Below, piece after piece: positions 49,101 through 60,539 of a stretch of DNA of 64,000 nucleotides (its first letter is position 1; every line of letters begins with the position of its first letter). A program made the translations under genes and the position numbers. The notes below the pieces were generated by a model. That model saw nothing but the letters and a program-made list of their open reading frames with translations, was not told the origin of the DNA and did no database searches. The stretch lies in the NCBI RefSeq assembly GCF_001649575.2, contig NC_051445.1:9172917-9236916 (forward strand), in the 5' to 3' direction. Source of the stretch: Kryptolebias marmoratus. Lineage: Eukaryota; Chordata; Actinopteri; Cyprinodontiformes; Rivulidae.

Positions 49101-49933
49101 AGTGCTCCGCAACCAGACAAAGCAGAAATAGAAAACCCTACCCTGTACAAGTGGTGTTTTAAAGTTACTTTTTTAATCAGCATGATTTCCTGTAATGTAG
49201 TTAAAATCTCCAACTCTGGCGAACTAAAAGTGATGGAGTGCAGCCTCACAGCCGTGCATGCAGGGCTCTGTTGTAGTTCTGCTCCTGCAGATAAGGAAAT
49301 AAAAACACTAATTACCTTCAGGTCTGTGTGGCTGCTGCTTTTCTGGTTGACCCTTTTAGTCAGAACTTCAGTGATGCTTCCTTGAATTGAAGAACTGAAG
49401 TCAATTGGCCGACTTCGAGAAGGAAATTAGCCCATCACACATAAATACTTCTTAACTATCCAATATTTAAGATAATTGCTCTAAAACTAGCGACTAAGAT
49501 CTATAAATCAATTGTAGAATGCTGCAACGGTGAAATATTGAGAAATATTACCCGTTGCTTAAAAAAAAAAAAAGGAGCTTGATGAAAACAGCATCTGCTA
49601 CAAAAACACCAGCAACAATAAGAGGCAGACAGCTGGAAATTTTAAATTCACCACAGGCAAGGAAAGAGAAAAGCCCAACACTTTAAAGCTTATAAAAATA
49701 TTCAGAAACCTTTCATAATTGAGGTCAGAGGTAGACACGGTTTAATCTTTGTGAAGGCTCAGGTCACCACATCCATCACTTAGATATCGGTGCAACAGGC
49801 CTGGCCATCCATCATTTACTCTGGGATATATTAGTCAGGCCTGAAGTCGGAGGATGGGAGGTTAAATGAGGAGCATTGTGTTTGCAGTTATCAGTTTGAG
49901 GTGGGGGTGGGAGTGGGTCTGCGCTAATCCACT

Positions 49934-49958
49934 CACACACACACACACACACACACAC
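49934..49958. repeat. (CA)n microsatellite
   Basis: Perfect CA run of about 25 bases. Confidence 0.9.
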
Positions 49959-50081
49959 CAACAATCAGATGTTTAATCAACGCAGCGGATGTGGCTGCCA
50001 CAGCTGAAAGTCAAATATAAAGCCTTACACAAACACGCACGTGTCAAACAGTCACATAGCTGTACTCGCAACCTGATAACT

Positions 50082-50276
50082 CAAGTTCATAAAGATAGTT
50101 TAGATAATTAGAAGTGGGGTTTTGTGGAAAGGTTATGAATAATTAATATCTCACCTGTTGCAGATTGCTCTGTGAATGAACTCAACTTAAAGGAATAAAA
50201 AGGTCATTCAAAGAGCTTTCTACAGCAAGATGTTAACTGTTCATTTTTCCACAGATCCCAACTATCTGAAGGCCCA
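50082..50276. mobile_element. Compact family B element (about 195 bp)
   Basis: Left end 'gatagtttagataatt..aagtggggttttgtgg', 'ttatgaataattaatatctc'. Inverted right end 'gcaagatgttaactgttcat', 'ccacagatcccaactatct'. Little lies between the two termini, so this is an internally deleted or minimal form of the 43.7 kb element. Confidence 0.55.
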
Positions 50277-51831
50277 GTGAGGCATTTAACCTGAGCAGTA
50301 ACACTCTGATGGACAAAAGAGCTCACTCACAAGTTCCCTGTATGTGCAGCCCTCCCCACTGCTCTGTATGAACCGCGACCAACAGGCCAGATTGCTTTGG
50401 AGCACCACACCACGTCTCATCCCTGTAAGCTAATGCTGATGGTGGCGTAGATGCTGTCAGTTTGGCTTCAGATTCAGGTTAAACTCCCCAAGCTCAGATA
50501 AAACAGGTTTGGCACTATGCGGTCACAGCTTTCACATGATGCGTTTTACCTTTTCAGCGGGAAAGAGACAAAAAGCCAAGTGCTGCACAGGCTTTTATAA
50601 CAAGCGGCAGCTTAAAAGCTTTGCTGTCGCACTCGAGTTTGTTTTTTTTTTTTTTTTTTTACATTAAACTAAAAAAACCAAAAGAGTCAGAGTGCATTTC
50701 TGTGTGTAAGTCCTCTCTATCTCACCAGCTTCAAATCCAAAGCAATTAGAGTGGCCAGATGGTGGGCTGGACTCACAGTAAATAGCCGCATTGATAGAAG
50801 AAGCTTGCAACAAAAATGAACTGTGACAAGAAGCCAGGATGACACAGAGATACAAGACGGCATCAAAGCACCGGGCAAATATCGAGGACGTGTTGCCACA
50901 ACTGCCACAAACCAACTGTCACCCTTGTGGAGTTTCTAGAATTTATTTCAGTTTTTTAGGCCAAAATGAAGCAGGTGTACATCAACACACTCATCACATT
51001 CCAGCACGAATACACATAAACACACCCAGAAACCTTTTCTGTTAAAATTTGACCAAACTAGTTTGGTTTAACCGGAGTTCAAACAATGTGTCCTTTGAGA
51101 GGCGTCCCATCCGCTGAGGCTCAGCTTGGCCCTGCACATTCCCCGACTGAAAACACAAACCGAGGCTGCAGCAACACATTCCTCCTTTCGCACCTTTTTC
51201 TCCGAGCCCGCACCGTTTTATTCACGAGCTACATCGGGGGGGTAGCCCCCATAGGATGCAATAACATTTATTCATCTCAAAATAAGTGCGCGCGCGTGTG
51301 CACTTTCATGGCTTCTAATTATCCACACGTTGAGGTGAGAAACCAGATAGAAATCTGCCCCCTTTGAAACAACCACAGCCTCGAAGACATAGTCGTTACC
51401 AAGGCAGCAAGTTTACTTCCACCAACCAGGACAGATGTGCAGAAATGAGGCTGGAAGGAGGTGGAGAACAGGACAAATTTATTCTACAAAATGGCTTCTC
51501 AAACTCCAGAGCTCCGTTTTCCCAGAAGCTTGTTATCACACCTCTGTTGACACACGTAGATTTATCAAAAGGGAAACTAGATAAACAGCCAGACCAGGAA
51601 ATGAGAGTTTAAAAAAAAAAAAAAACAAGGTCTAAAAGGTTAGCTGACAAGAGACAGAAGCCACTTCATATCCCGATCAATTAATCTATAAATCTAATCA
51701 AGGGGAATCAATGAGTGGCACTTCCTTTTAATTTGGTTCCATAGTCATCCTGGTAACCTCAAATGTTAGAGACACAGGAAAATAAAAAAGGGGAAAAACA
51801 CACACAGCAACATTTCAAAAATCAAGAAGTC

Positions 51832-51837
51832 TTTAAT
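51832..51837 (-). promoter_or_regulatory. Polyadenylation signal ATTAAA (distal, isoform A candidate)
   Basis: The gene strand reads ATTAAA here, followed about 20-35 bases downstream by TTGCTGTGTGTGTTTTTCCC, a good GU/U-rich downstream element. It is the best-looking 3' end in the 4 kb beyond the A stop codon. Confidence 0.35.
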
Positions 51838-54727
51838 AATAATCAACCAAATGTGAAAAAAAAAATATATAGAAAGACATGACAAAATTGTGACAACAGT
51901 TCTACTTCATTTTCTTTAAGACGAAAAGTAAAATCAAAATTAAAAAATACAAAACGATAAAACCATTTTGTACACAGAGCAATAATAAAAGCACATTTTG
52001 GGTTAAGACTGTTTTGTAGTGTGTGTGTGTGTGTATACAGTTCACTTGTACAGAAGACGCAAATTTGCCAGTTTTGGCAGCAATCACAGCGCAGAAGTCA
52101 AGAATAAAGCACTCAGAAAACATAAATTATAAAGCACTGCAAAATAATAGAAGAGAGGAGAGACTAATAGAGGAAAATAAATCCTTCATGCTTGCTGTCA
52201 CCAAGTAATACACAAACGTGACACCATAAATTAGTAATTTTTTTTTTTCTCTGCTACATATTTATATATTTATACTATCTACACAGGAAGGGTTTTTTTT
52301 TTTTCCTGGTACGTGAGTGAGATGGAAGATGTTAAGGCTTTGATTTGTCATCAGATGTCTGGAGCCAAACAAACAGTAAGAGCATGTGGCTTTCTGAAGA
52401 AAAAGAAAAGTATTTCATATTTTGACTACATAACCTTGTGCTAGACTTGGGCCAGAATTACACGGTTCTCTAAAAGTGTTTTTGTCTGACGAGCCTTACT
52501 TTGATGGCATATGTCTGTGGAGGTGGTCGCCGCAGCGGAGGTGGCCAAGAAGAAGTCGAAAACAACGTGAGCGGGATGAGCGCAACTCCTGAAAGCATCT
52601 GGGACGAGGAGGAGGTCAGTGCGGTGGCATTTTCGTGAAAGCTATATTTCCGCGGAGAACAAAAGCAGACTGGATAAATGCTTTTGTAAAAAAAAAAAGG
52701 CGAGCTTCTCTGACACCGACTGAAAGGTGCACCCCTGAATGAGCAGTTGTCTCGGTTCTGCATGGTCACAGATTTGGGAGCGGGTTTCATAATGACAGGA
52801 CACCGTATCCGACACAGCCACTGAGTAAGAAAAGGCGAAAAAAAAAAATTTAGTATTGGATTTTTTTTTTTTTTTTTGGTCTGTGCAACTATGCGAACAC
52901 TTTTGTGTGGGCTTATGTCAGAAGATGGCAGAGTTGTCAGGTATGAGGTGTCTGCTGCACAGTTTGGCTGTGGGAGTGAGCATAATGAGAGCGACTGAGA
53001 GGTGTTTGTGAGTGGGCGAATGTTTCTCTGCACTCTCCCAATGTATATGTTACAGTACGCGTGTGCAAGTGAGTGCGTCTTTCAAATGCACAATAATATC
53101 TGCAGTTTGACACTTTTTAACGGTGACAGAGAGCGGCTACTCAGGTTGCAGCCCCAAATGGCAGAAAGAGATGTCCAAAAGCCCGAGAGCATCAACCAAA
53201 ATACACACCGACTAACTACTGAACACAGAGAGCTGACTCAGATGCCACAGATTCTTGCTTGTATGGTTACAGTAGACTGGATAAACTGTGTATTTTTATC
53301 CTGTGCAAAGTCTCCGTCAAAAAAAAGAAAAAAAAAAGGGTAAAAAAAAACTACTTGCCTATGAGTAAACGTATGCTTATAATATGAAAACGCAGACAAT
53401 GTTAAAAAAAATAAAAAAATAAGAAGGTATATTTTTAGTTTTTTTTCCTTCAAATCAACTTTTGGACTTTAAGTAAACTAAGCTCAGCCAGTTCAGTTCA
53501 AGTTGTAAGATCTGAACTACTGAGGTTAAAAATTACATTCTGAATGCTCTTTGTGACATTTGAACCTCAGGCTAAGCCAAGCCAAAACTGCCTTCCTCTT
53601 TACTCCTAGCAACACTGGCTCCATCGATCTGATATTTACATTTTCATAAATATCCACATTTTCACAAGAAAAATATAGATGATTACATATATAATACACA
53701 GATACCTCACACCAAAAAGTACATACAAGTGTGTTTGTCCCACATCTATATCTATTCCCCAAGAAACCAAGCGATTCACTTGTATTTTTCTTTGAAGCTG
53801 TGACAAACACAAGTGCAAAAATAAGTAATACATTTTTATATTGAGTGGTTGTAACAAATCAACTGTGTTCAGTACATTTACTTTACCCCAGGTTGACAGG
53901 ACTTGCATTTATGTACAAACTAAGGCCATTAGATGATAATCCTATTGAACACGCCGGCTTACATTATGCCAGACGAAGCTCAAACGCTAAATGCTGACTC
54001 TATTTTTGTCATTTGCCTCCTGCGTTTTTCCTGTTCTCCCTCTCCGCCTGTATGAAGGTTAACAGCCGTTGCAATGCCAAAACACGGATACGAGGTGCGT
54101 ATCCTCTTACATCGATAGGTCAAGGTTAAAAAGTCATGATAAGAAATTCATGCAAGCATAATCATCCTTGCCCTTGGTGAGGAGTCAGCTTGTTTTTGAC
54201 TTCATGACCTGCAGCAAACATCAATCCAAATCTTTACTGGTCTTACTGAGGCCAGTCAAGACCGTGCTTGGGTGATTCCCCTTTCGGGGTGGGGGTCAAA
54301 GGTCAGTTGATTGGGAGGCAGGAAAAGGCATAATTATAAGAGTTTCTCTCCACAATCGTGCAGGTGCTTGAATGTGCACACTGAAACTCAAACACAGCAG
54401 TGTGCAGAAGCCACAGAGTTGTATTTGCCCAAGAAGGAACCTCTGGTGGCTCGTTAAAAGGATGAATTAACAGTCAGAAGACAATCAGCTCTGAACCTGC
54501 ATCATAAAGGGCCATTTCACCACATGTTGCCCGGTTAGTCAATATCCAACCTTTTAATGTCTTCCAATCAATTCACTACATCCAACATCCACTAATGGAA
54601 GGAAATTTATGACCCTCATTGAAAATCCGTCTTCCCTAACACCACTGCACTATGGAGGTGAGGTTCTGTTACATCCGGCCATTTACTAAAGTGTGGGAGA
54701 AGGTGGGGTCTCGGGGGGGTGGGGGGT

Positions 54728-54741
54728 NNNNNNNNNNNNNN
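54728..54741. other. Assembly gap of 14 N inside G-rich sequence
   Basis: Flanked on the left by TCGGGGGGGTGGGGGGT and on the right by GTGGGGGGTGGGGGGGTGG. The missing bases are almost certainly more of the same G6-7T repeat. Confidence 0.95.
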
Positions 54742-55637
54742 GTGGGGGGTGGGGGGGTGGAGTGAACGCAGCCACTCCAGGTGGATTACTTTGTCCAGAT
54801 ATATCAGGGCAGGCTGGAGTCAAGTAAGTGGGGCATTTGACGCATCATCCACAGTAAAATACTGCCCTGCTCTCGGTTGGCCCTGACCTCAACACTGCCC
54901 TGGATAAATCAGAACTTCCCATAAACACTCAGAGAAAAGGGTGAAGAAGGAGAGAGAAGAGGTGATGGAGAGATAGAAATGTGGAGAAGGGAAAGGAAAT
55001 GCCACGTCATAAACGATAAGTGGTGGCAATCTGTTGGTCCCAGCTAAGCGAGCAACTTCACGGCTCATTACCAATCAAGCTCCTCCTGTCAGGAGCGCTC
55101 TGAAGAGATGAGGATGAGGAGGAAGCGAGAGGAAGAGACGTGCTCATCTCCAGCCCTCCTGCATCTCTTTCTTCATCCCTTGACCCTGTCAGATCAGCTA
55201 CACCTCATCCCTCCATCGCTTGTTTACAGTCTCTAACTTCCAGGCACAAAAGAAAAGTTCGCCACATCTTAAGGAAGCTCTCTGCAAACTTACTTTGTCA
55301 AATTTGCCTGCTTTTGTATTTGTGGAACATAAACAAAAGAAGAAAAAAAAAAGAACAGGAAAAATAAAAACTAAATCTTTTTATTTTTCGCTCAGTTCAA
55401 CTCTAGAGTCTCTGTTGATGATAATCTGCAGAGATGTTTATCGAGTTTTCAAATAAGGCAGAGAGAGCAGAGTGAACAAAAGGAAATACATTGCTCACTT
55501 TTCGAAATACACTTGATGTCTGTATTTTAAAGCCACACCGACACAGCAGATGTCACAGCACAACATATTACCAAAACAAAAGGCTTCCCACAGGAGGACG
55601 GAGACGTGCAGGCAACATGTAACTGCAAGACAAGCCT

Positions 55638-55648
55638 TTTATTTTATT
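55638..55648 (-). promoter_or_regulatory. Proximal polyadenylation hexamers for isoform A
   Basis: Two overlapping AATAAA hexamers on the gene strand (plus-strand TTTTATTTTATT) lie 440-450 bases beyond the A stop. No strong GU-rich element follows immediately, so use is uncertain. Confidence 0.3.
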
Positions 55649-56087
55649 TTTTTAAGTGAAGCTAAGAGTGAATATGCAAGTGAGATGTCTGTATAGGAGA
55701 GCTTGGATCGTGATTATATCATCCTACTCTCACATAGATTTTCTCTTTTAGTCTGTTAAAAGTCAAGGTCCCAGTAATGGAGAGAGCATGAGCAGAAGCA
55801 GTGGGAGAAAGGTTGTTCTTTTCTCAGTTTGATTTTCAGTTCTTAAGGACCTGATACCGCTTCTTTTCAATTATTCCCCATGCCTTCTGTCAATCCAGTA
55901 CACTCTGGGGCTGACATGTGACTCATAATGGGGTATATTTAAAATCAATTAGCAAAAATAAAAGTGGTATTTTTTTTTTCCTTTTTCTTTTCCTAATTCT
56001 TCAAAGACGCCAATCCTCAAGAGGAATTCTCAAGCCAGCTTCTCCTCCTCCCTTATCTCTCGTCCTCCTCCTCGTCCTCCTCCTCCT

Positions 56088-56671
56088 CTATACGTAGACG
56101 GCAGTCCGTGAGATGACCGACCCATCCCGCTGAGACTCCATGTCATCATCCAGGTAATCTCCAATCATATCGTCCTGGTCATGAGGCGGGCGTAGCTGAA
56201 GGATCGAGCTCCCCCCGGAGAAGTGGTCATACCTCTCCTCCTCCTCCATCTCATCAAACTTCCTCCTCTCTGCTTCGTCCAATTCGTTGCTCAGCAGGAT
56301 GTCTTGGGCGGTGGGTGTTTTGGCGACATGTTCAGACTGGCCCCCTATGGTAAGCGACTGGTGGTGGTTGTTTTTCTCTCCGATGCCCTGGTGGGTCGAG
56401 CTCTCATTGTAAATGTAGATGGGGCCGTTATTGTTACCACCCGAGACACCTCCGCTTCCTGCTCCTCCGCCTGTTCCATTCTTGCTTGCTTTCTTGCCGC
56501 CACCGAAAATGCGCGTCTTCATGTCGCTGCCGCCGTTGGCTCGATAACCCTGCTGCTGCCTGCACCTAAGGATGAACACGGCAATGAGGGCGGCCACCAA
56601 AAGGAGGAACAGCAGGGAGCATATAATAACTGCTGCCACCATGCCGGCATTGGATGGTTCTGGTGAAGGCT
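56088..56671 (-). CDS. Nectin-family terminal exon, isoform module A (transmembrane + cytoplasmic tail, ends AVYV)
   Basis: This is the terminal coding exon of a nectin-type immunoglobulin adhesion receptor, which acts at cell-cell junctions and binds afadin through its C-terminus. The exon opens at 56671 after a pyrimidine-rich acceptor (CCTCCCCCCCACAG) in phase 1 and encodes 194 residues to TAG at 56088-56090. Residues 1-10 are a short Pro/Ser stalk. Residues 11-35 are a hydrophobic helix (MVAAVIICSLL...FIL), followed by the stop-transfer residues RCR. Residues 57-83 are a Gly/Ser/Asn/Lys-rich linker. Residues 130-150 are strongly charged (LDEAERRKFDEMEEEERYDH). Residues 164-180 are acidic. 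The end is DGSVISRTAVYV, where DGS.IS resembles nectin-1/-3 tails and A-x-Y-V fits the nectin E/A-x-Y-V afadin ligand (known family feature). The reading frame stays open upstream to 56831, but that part is intron. The Ig domains are not in the window. Family is fairly sure; paralogue unresolved (nectin-2 or a nectin-1/3-like copy). Confidence 0.88.
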
Positions 56672-59600
56672 CTGTGGGGGGGAGGAGAGGTAGGGAGGGA
56701 GAAAATGGAAGGAAAAGAAATTGTTGAGAGAAACAATAAGACACCAGAAGAGACAGTAAAAAAAGAGCAGTAGGAAAATGGAAAAAAAGAAAGAGGTTGG
56801 AAGATGTCAGTGAGGCTGGTGTGAACTTCATTCAGTCAAGTGTGTGAGAGAGTTTTGAGGTGTTTGTGAGTGTGTGTCTAGCTTCCTGCTACACTGAGTT
56901 TCACCCCTCCCTTTAGGCTGCTCCTGTCCCCTTTTACCACATCCACGTCTTAACGTACCAGCCGCACTCCCCCACTCGGCTGCCCTTCGACAGCCAGGGT
57001 CCGTTCAAGGCTCACCACAAATCACAATGCGAGGTGGGGGAAGGGAGCGTTCAAGACACACAAACATGCACAAACTTCTGGTCGAGGCAAAGAGCGGCAG
57101 GTCAGGAGCAGAACAAGTGGAGGCCATGCAGACGAGCGGGATGAGAGCCATTAATGGAGGAAGGTGGAATTGGATGAAGAGGTGAAGGAGGAGGAGGAGC
57201 TGGCGGATTGAGCGACAAAGTGACAACTCTTCCTGGAAGCGGTAAATGAAAAGCAGAGGAGAGTGGTGACAGACTGGACATGCAGCCTCTTCTGGCACTC
57301 TACATCTGTCCATCGGTCTGATTTGGATTCATTTTTACTTTAGTATCATAAAAGTCCCAACTGCCTTGCTCCACATACCTACATGTACATAAAGAGTTCA
57401 TTTAATGGCTTTGTTAGAGCACAAACTGAGCTGATAGGAGCAAAACTAGAGCAAAACTCTGCCATCACATAGTGTAACTATTTGTGTGTCTGTGTGCAGA
57501 AAAACTCATGGGATCAAGAAGCTGAGTCTAAATCAGGGCTGTGAAGAAGTCCCACATGATTTGTTTGCTGTGTGGCTCTTTCCTCTCCCTTGATCCCCTT
57601 ATTCAGTGATATTAGTGCTGCATTATATCTCAACTCAACTATTTTATCCAAGTATTCAAACTGCAATAGATATGTTTTGCTTCTGTAGACAAGGGAACAG
57701 TAATTAAGACTGACTGAGTATTGGTTACATTTTCCACCCCCAGTTTTTGTGATATTAACATGACTCGCACTAAAAAAAAAAAAAATAAAAATATCGTTTC
57801 TGTTTGCTAAATTTTCGGAAATAGAAAAACACTTTCCTACAAAAACACATTTGAATGCCACAATTAAAGGCAAAAAGATCAGTTAAATGTAGTAAAGATT
57901 AAATTACATATCAGTAAAATGTAATAAACTGCCAGCTTTGAGTTCTTGTCAGCCTAATAAAGACACTCTTTGTAAAGCTACAAGAAACACGAGTGGAGTA
58001 TTACTGGTGTATGGAGGTTTTTGTTGAGGTCATGACTTCAAGGCTCTTTGAGGATTCTGACAAGTCCCCATAAACTGAATCTGTGACTGTTTTCCTCACT
58101 GTGGTCACCATCTATAACAGAGTGGGCTGGGGGTTTGGCAGAACCGCTGACAGAATTAATGTTTCCAGTTGCTGTAGTGTGAAGCACTTGGAAGAAAAAT
58201 GCCCTCCAAATGGCTCGAGTTACACTGACCGACAATACATAAACATATCAAATAGGTTAACTTCAGCAGAAAGGATGAATACACTTAAAAAAAGAAAAAA
58301 AAAAGACTGCTTAGATTTCATTTCATAAGTCGTTTCTACATCAACATGTAATCTTTGGAGATTCGTAGAGTAAGCCTACTTTTTGAAAGGAAATGGATTC
58401 TCTGTGTATATTATTCCCACTTTTAAAAATTTCATAGCATCTGAGTCATCATGCTGTAGGATTCTTTTTTTTTTTGCACTTTAAAAGGCTTTCATGTTAA
58501 TCTTTCAACAAAGCACAGTGTTGCTGAACATCGTGTTAAGGAGCAAAGTTTGAGCATGATGTTAAAATTCTTGGGGAGGAAAGACAGAAGTCGTGGTCCA
58601 GGTGTTGTTTATTCGAGCACTCAGACTGAACAGAAGAAAACCTGCATTCGACTGGCTTCAGTCTGCAAACCATTTTCCTTACATACCGCTTGTTTTTGTT
58701 CTACAGGCTTTGTTTATTTATGAACGCTCCCGCTTTGCAGATTTTCTCCTTTCATCTTCCTCATCGTACCATCTTATACATACTGGTCCCGCTGATCAGA
58801 GCTTCTGTGTTGCTGCTGTTCTCAAAATCCGTTTGTCTCTTGACTGTTTATTTGTATTACATCAGAAAGCCTTTCTGCGTTTGCTGGTCAGAGCATTTCC
58901 ATTTGCCCTGCTTTCGCTCGCCCTCCCACACCTGATGTTCGAGCTAAAAGAACGGAGCTTACACGTTACCTCACGTTTGACCCCTTGTCCTGCAGTATAA
59001 AAATCAAATCATCACGGCGAGCAGATACATTTTACATTCTAGTCCCCAGTTTAAAGTGATAAGGAACTCTTTGAAATGCTGAACATCTCTGTTGCTTTAG
59101 CACTTTCACTCGGACTTGCAGAGAATTAAATCCCTACCTAAAACCTGAGAGCAGCAAATCGGCCTAATTCGTATTGTCATTCCCATTTGAAATCCTAAAG
59201 AAAGCAGCCCTTCTTGTTAGGTGTACAGCAGGCTGACAGAATTACTCTTGTAACACTGATTCTTGTCAAAGAGAAAATGGAAGTCTGCTGCTGTGTATAC
59301 CTGTGCTCTGCTCTTTTCCTCCTCTATACTGTCTGCCTCTTCAGTCCTCCACTTCTCCATCTCTGCCTCCACTTCACCAGCTGTCTCCTGCACGCACTCT
59401 GCAGCTCTAAATCCATTTTCCCTGTCACAGCTCCAATTTACATTTGTTCTTCTGTCTTATGCTACTTTTCTCGGCCCCTTTTTATGGAACATATGCCCAG
59501 GGAAAGAATTAATAATGATGGATACATTTTTTTCCCCTCTTCTTTCATAGGTTTTCTCCTTCAGTTCTCCCGGAGCACACAGACTCTCGCCTGGTATGCT

Positions 59601-60494
59601 GTGCTAAACACTCCTATTCACAGACATGAGAGCGAGAGCAAGGACTCAGTGTCCACTTGTAACAGGAACATGAGAAATGCATTATCACCTCGGGCTCTGT
59701 GGAGCTCCATCGCACGCAGTGTGGCAACAATCCCTGAGCAAACTTTGAGCCGGATGTTGCTACATATTTCCATCACATCAAAGGGAATTGCACAAAAATC
59801 TAAATGCTAATTTTCCTAAAGTACAACTCATCCAATTATTTTTAATGTACTGCTCAAGTCACTTCTTCAGTATCTTTCTCAAAGTCTGTGCTGATAAATA
59901 CTTTTGTGGATAATTCATGTTTTATACAACCCTTAAAAGATTAAAAAAGGGAGTCACACCAAGCTCCCAGTACAGGCTCAGACGCCCAACCAAGAAGCCT
60001 TGAAATTTCTTTAAGTGGGTAAGGATAGAGCATTTTATAAACACATGCCACTGGAGGAGCCAGCAGAAAGGAGGCAATATGCAAGCTGTGTGAATAACTG
60101 ACGAAAATAAAAGAAAACCAAAAATGAAAAACGGCAGGAAGCAATTCCTTCCAGTTTCCCCAAAACACAGAAACCATACTGTAGAAGCCAAAACGCTGCA
60201 TGCTTCTTATGAAGTCACGTCCAAGAGGACTGTACGCTTCAAATGACCGCGAGTAATGAGAGAGATGGAGCGGAAGTAAAATTCACTGCAGCCTCCCAAA
60301 AACATGCATGGTCGCAGTCACACAAACTCCTACACCATTACGGTCATCAGCGATCAGAAGCTGGGCTGGACTGCACGTGGAGCTGAGCTTCGCAGGATTC
60401 TCTTTCAGGATGTCAAGTGATTGAACAGACTCGCGTGTGTTTGCAGCACAAATGCTGGTGCATGTGTGTGTGCTAATGAGGGACGAGGAAGGAG

Positions 60495-60539
60495 NNNNNN
60501 NNNNNNNNNNNNNNNNNNNNNNNNNNNNNNNNNNNNNNN
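60495..60539. other. Assembly gap of 45 N
   Basis: Flanked by GGACGAGGAAGGAG on the left and GGTGGGGGGGCAG on the right. Probably a purine/G-rich simple repeat that failed to sequence. Confidence 0.95.

Larger units (their letters stand above)
44496..51814. other. Intron / 3' flank segment
   Basis: Several (AC)n tracts, a pyrimidine-rich stretch at 46.64-46.99 kb and the compact family B element at 50.1 kb. No exon with splice signals and recognisable coding content. Confidence 0.55.
20908..56087 (-). other. Large intron of isoform B / 3' flank of isoform A
   Basis: If module B is spliced to the same ectodomain exon as module A, everything from B1 up to and past module A is removed as intron. 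I searched both strands of this interval for Ig-domain signatures (Cys...W..., D.G.Y.C) and saw none. It holds interspersed repeats, microsatellites and a few stretches that look like conserved non-coding DNA, listed separately. Confidence 0.6.
51815..56087 (-). other. Possible long 3' untranslated region of isoform A
   Basis: This 4.3 kb stretch after the AVYV stop is AT-rich and free of the interspersed families seen elsewhere. It ends at an ATTAAA with a GT-rich downstream element. Earlier AATAAA hexamers on the gene strand at 55638-55648 and 55380-55385 could give shorter 3' ends of about 0.45-0.7 kb. Several homopolymers and one small assembly gap (54728-54741) fall inside it. Extent is inferred. 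Confidence 0.35.

Noticed and set aside
52470..53033. 187-codon minus-strand frame
   Set aside because: No domain, hydrophobic pattern or Ig-type cysteine/tryptophan spacing. Lys run from a poly-T tract. Lies in the likely 3'UTR of isoform A.
20908..56087. Possibility that module B is a separate tandem nectin gene
   Set aside because: No Ig-domain exon could be found between the modules on the minus strand, and the shared phase-1 entry fits alternative 3' ends of one gene. Not excluded absolutely.
56223..56666. 147-codon plus-strand frame opposite module A
   Set aside because: Antisense shadow of the real exon.
56672..56831. In-frame extension of the module A frame upstream to an ATG at 56829-56831
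   Set aside because: A strong acceptor (CCCCCCCACAG) sits at the exact point where nectin-like sequence begins. The upstream part is pyrimidine-rich intron, and nectins do not start at the membrane anchor.
59214..59810. 198-codon plus-strand frame rich in Leu/Cys/Ser
   Set aside because: Starts with TTG. The hydrophobic look comes from pyrimidine-rich DNA, with no family resemblance.
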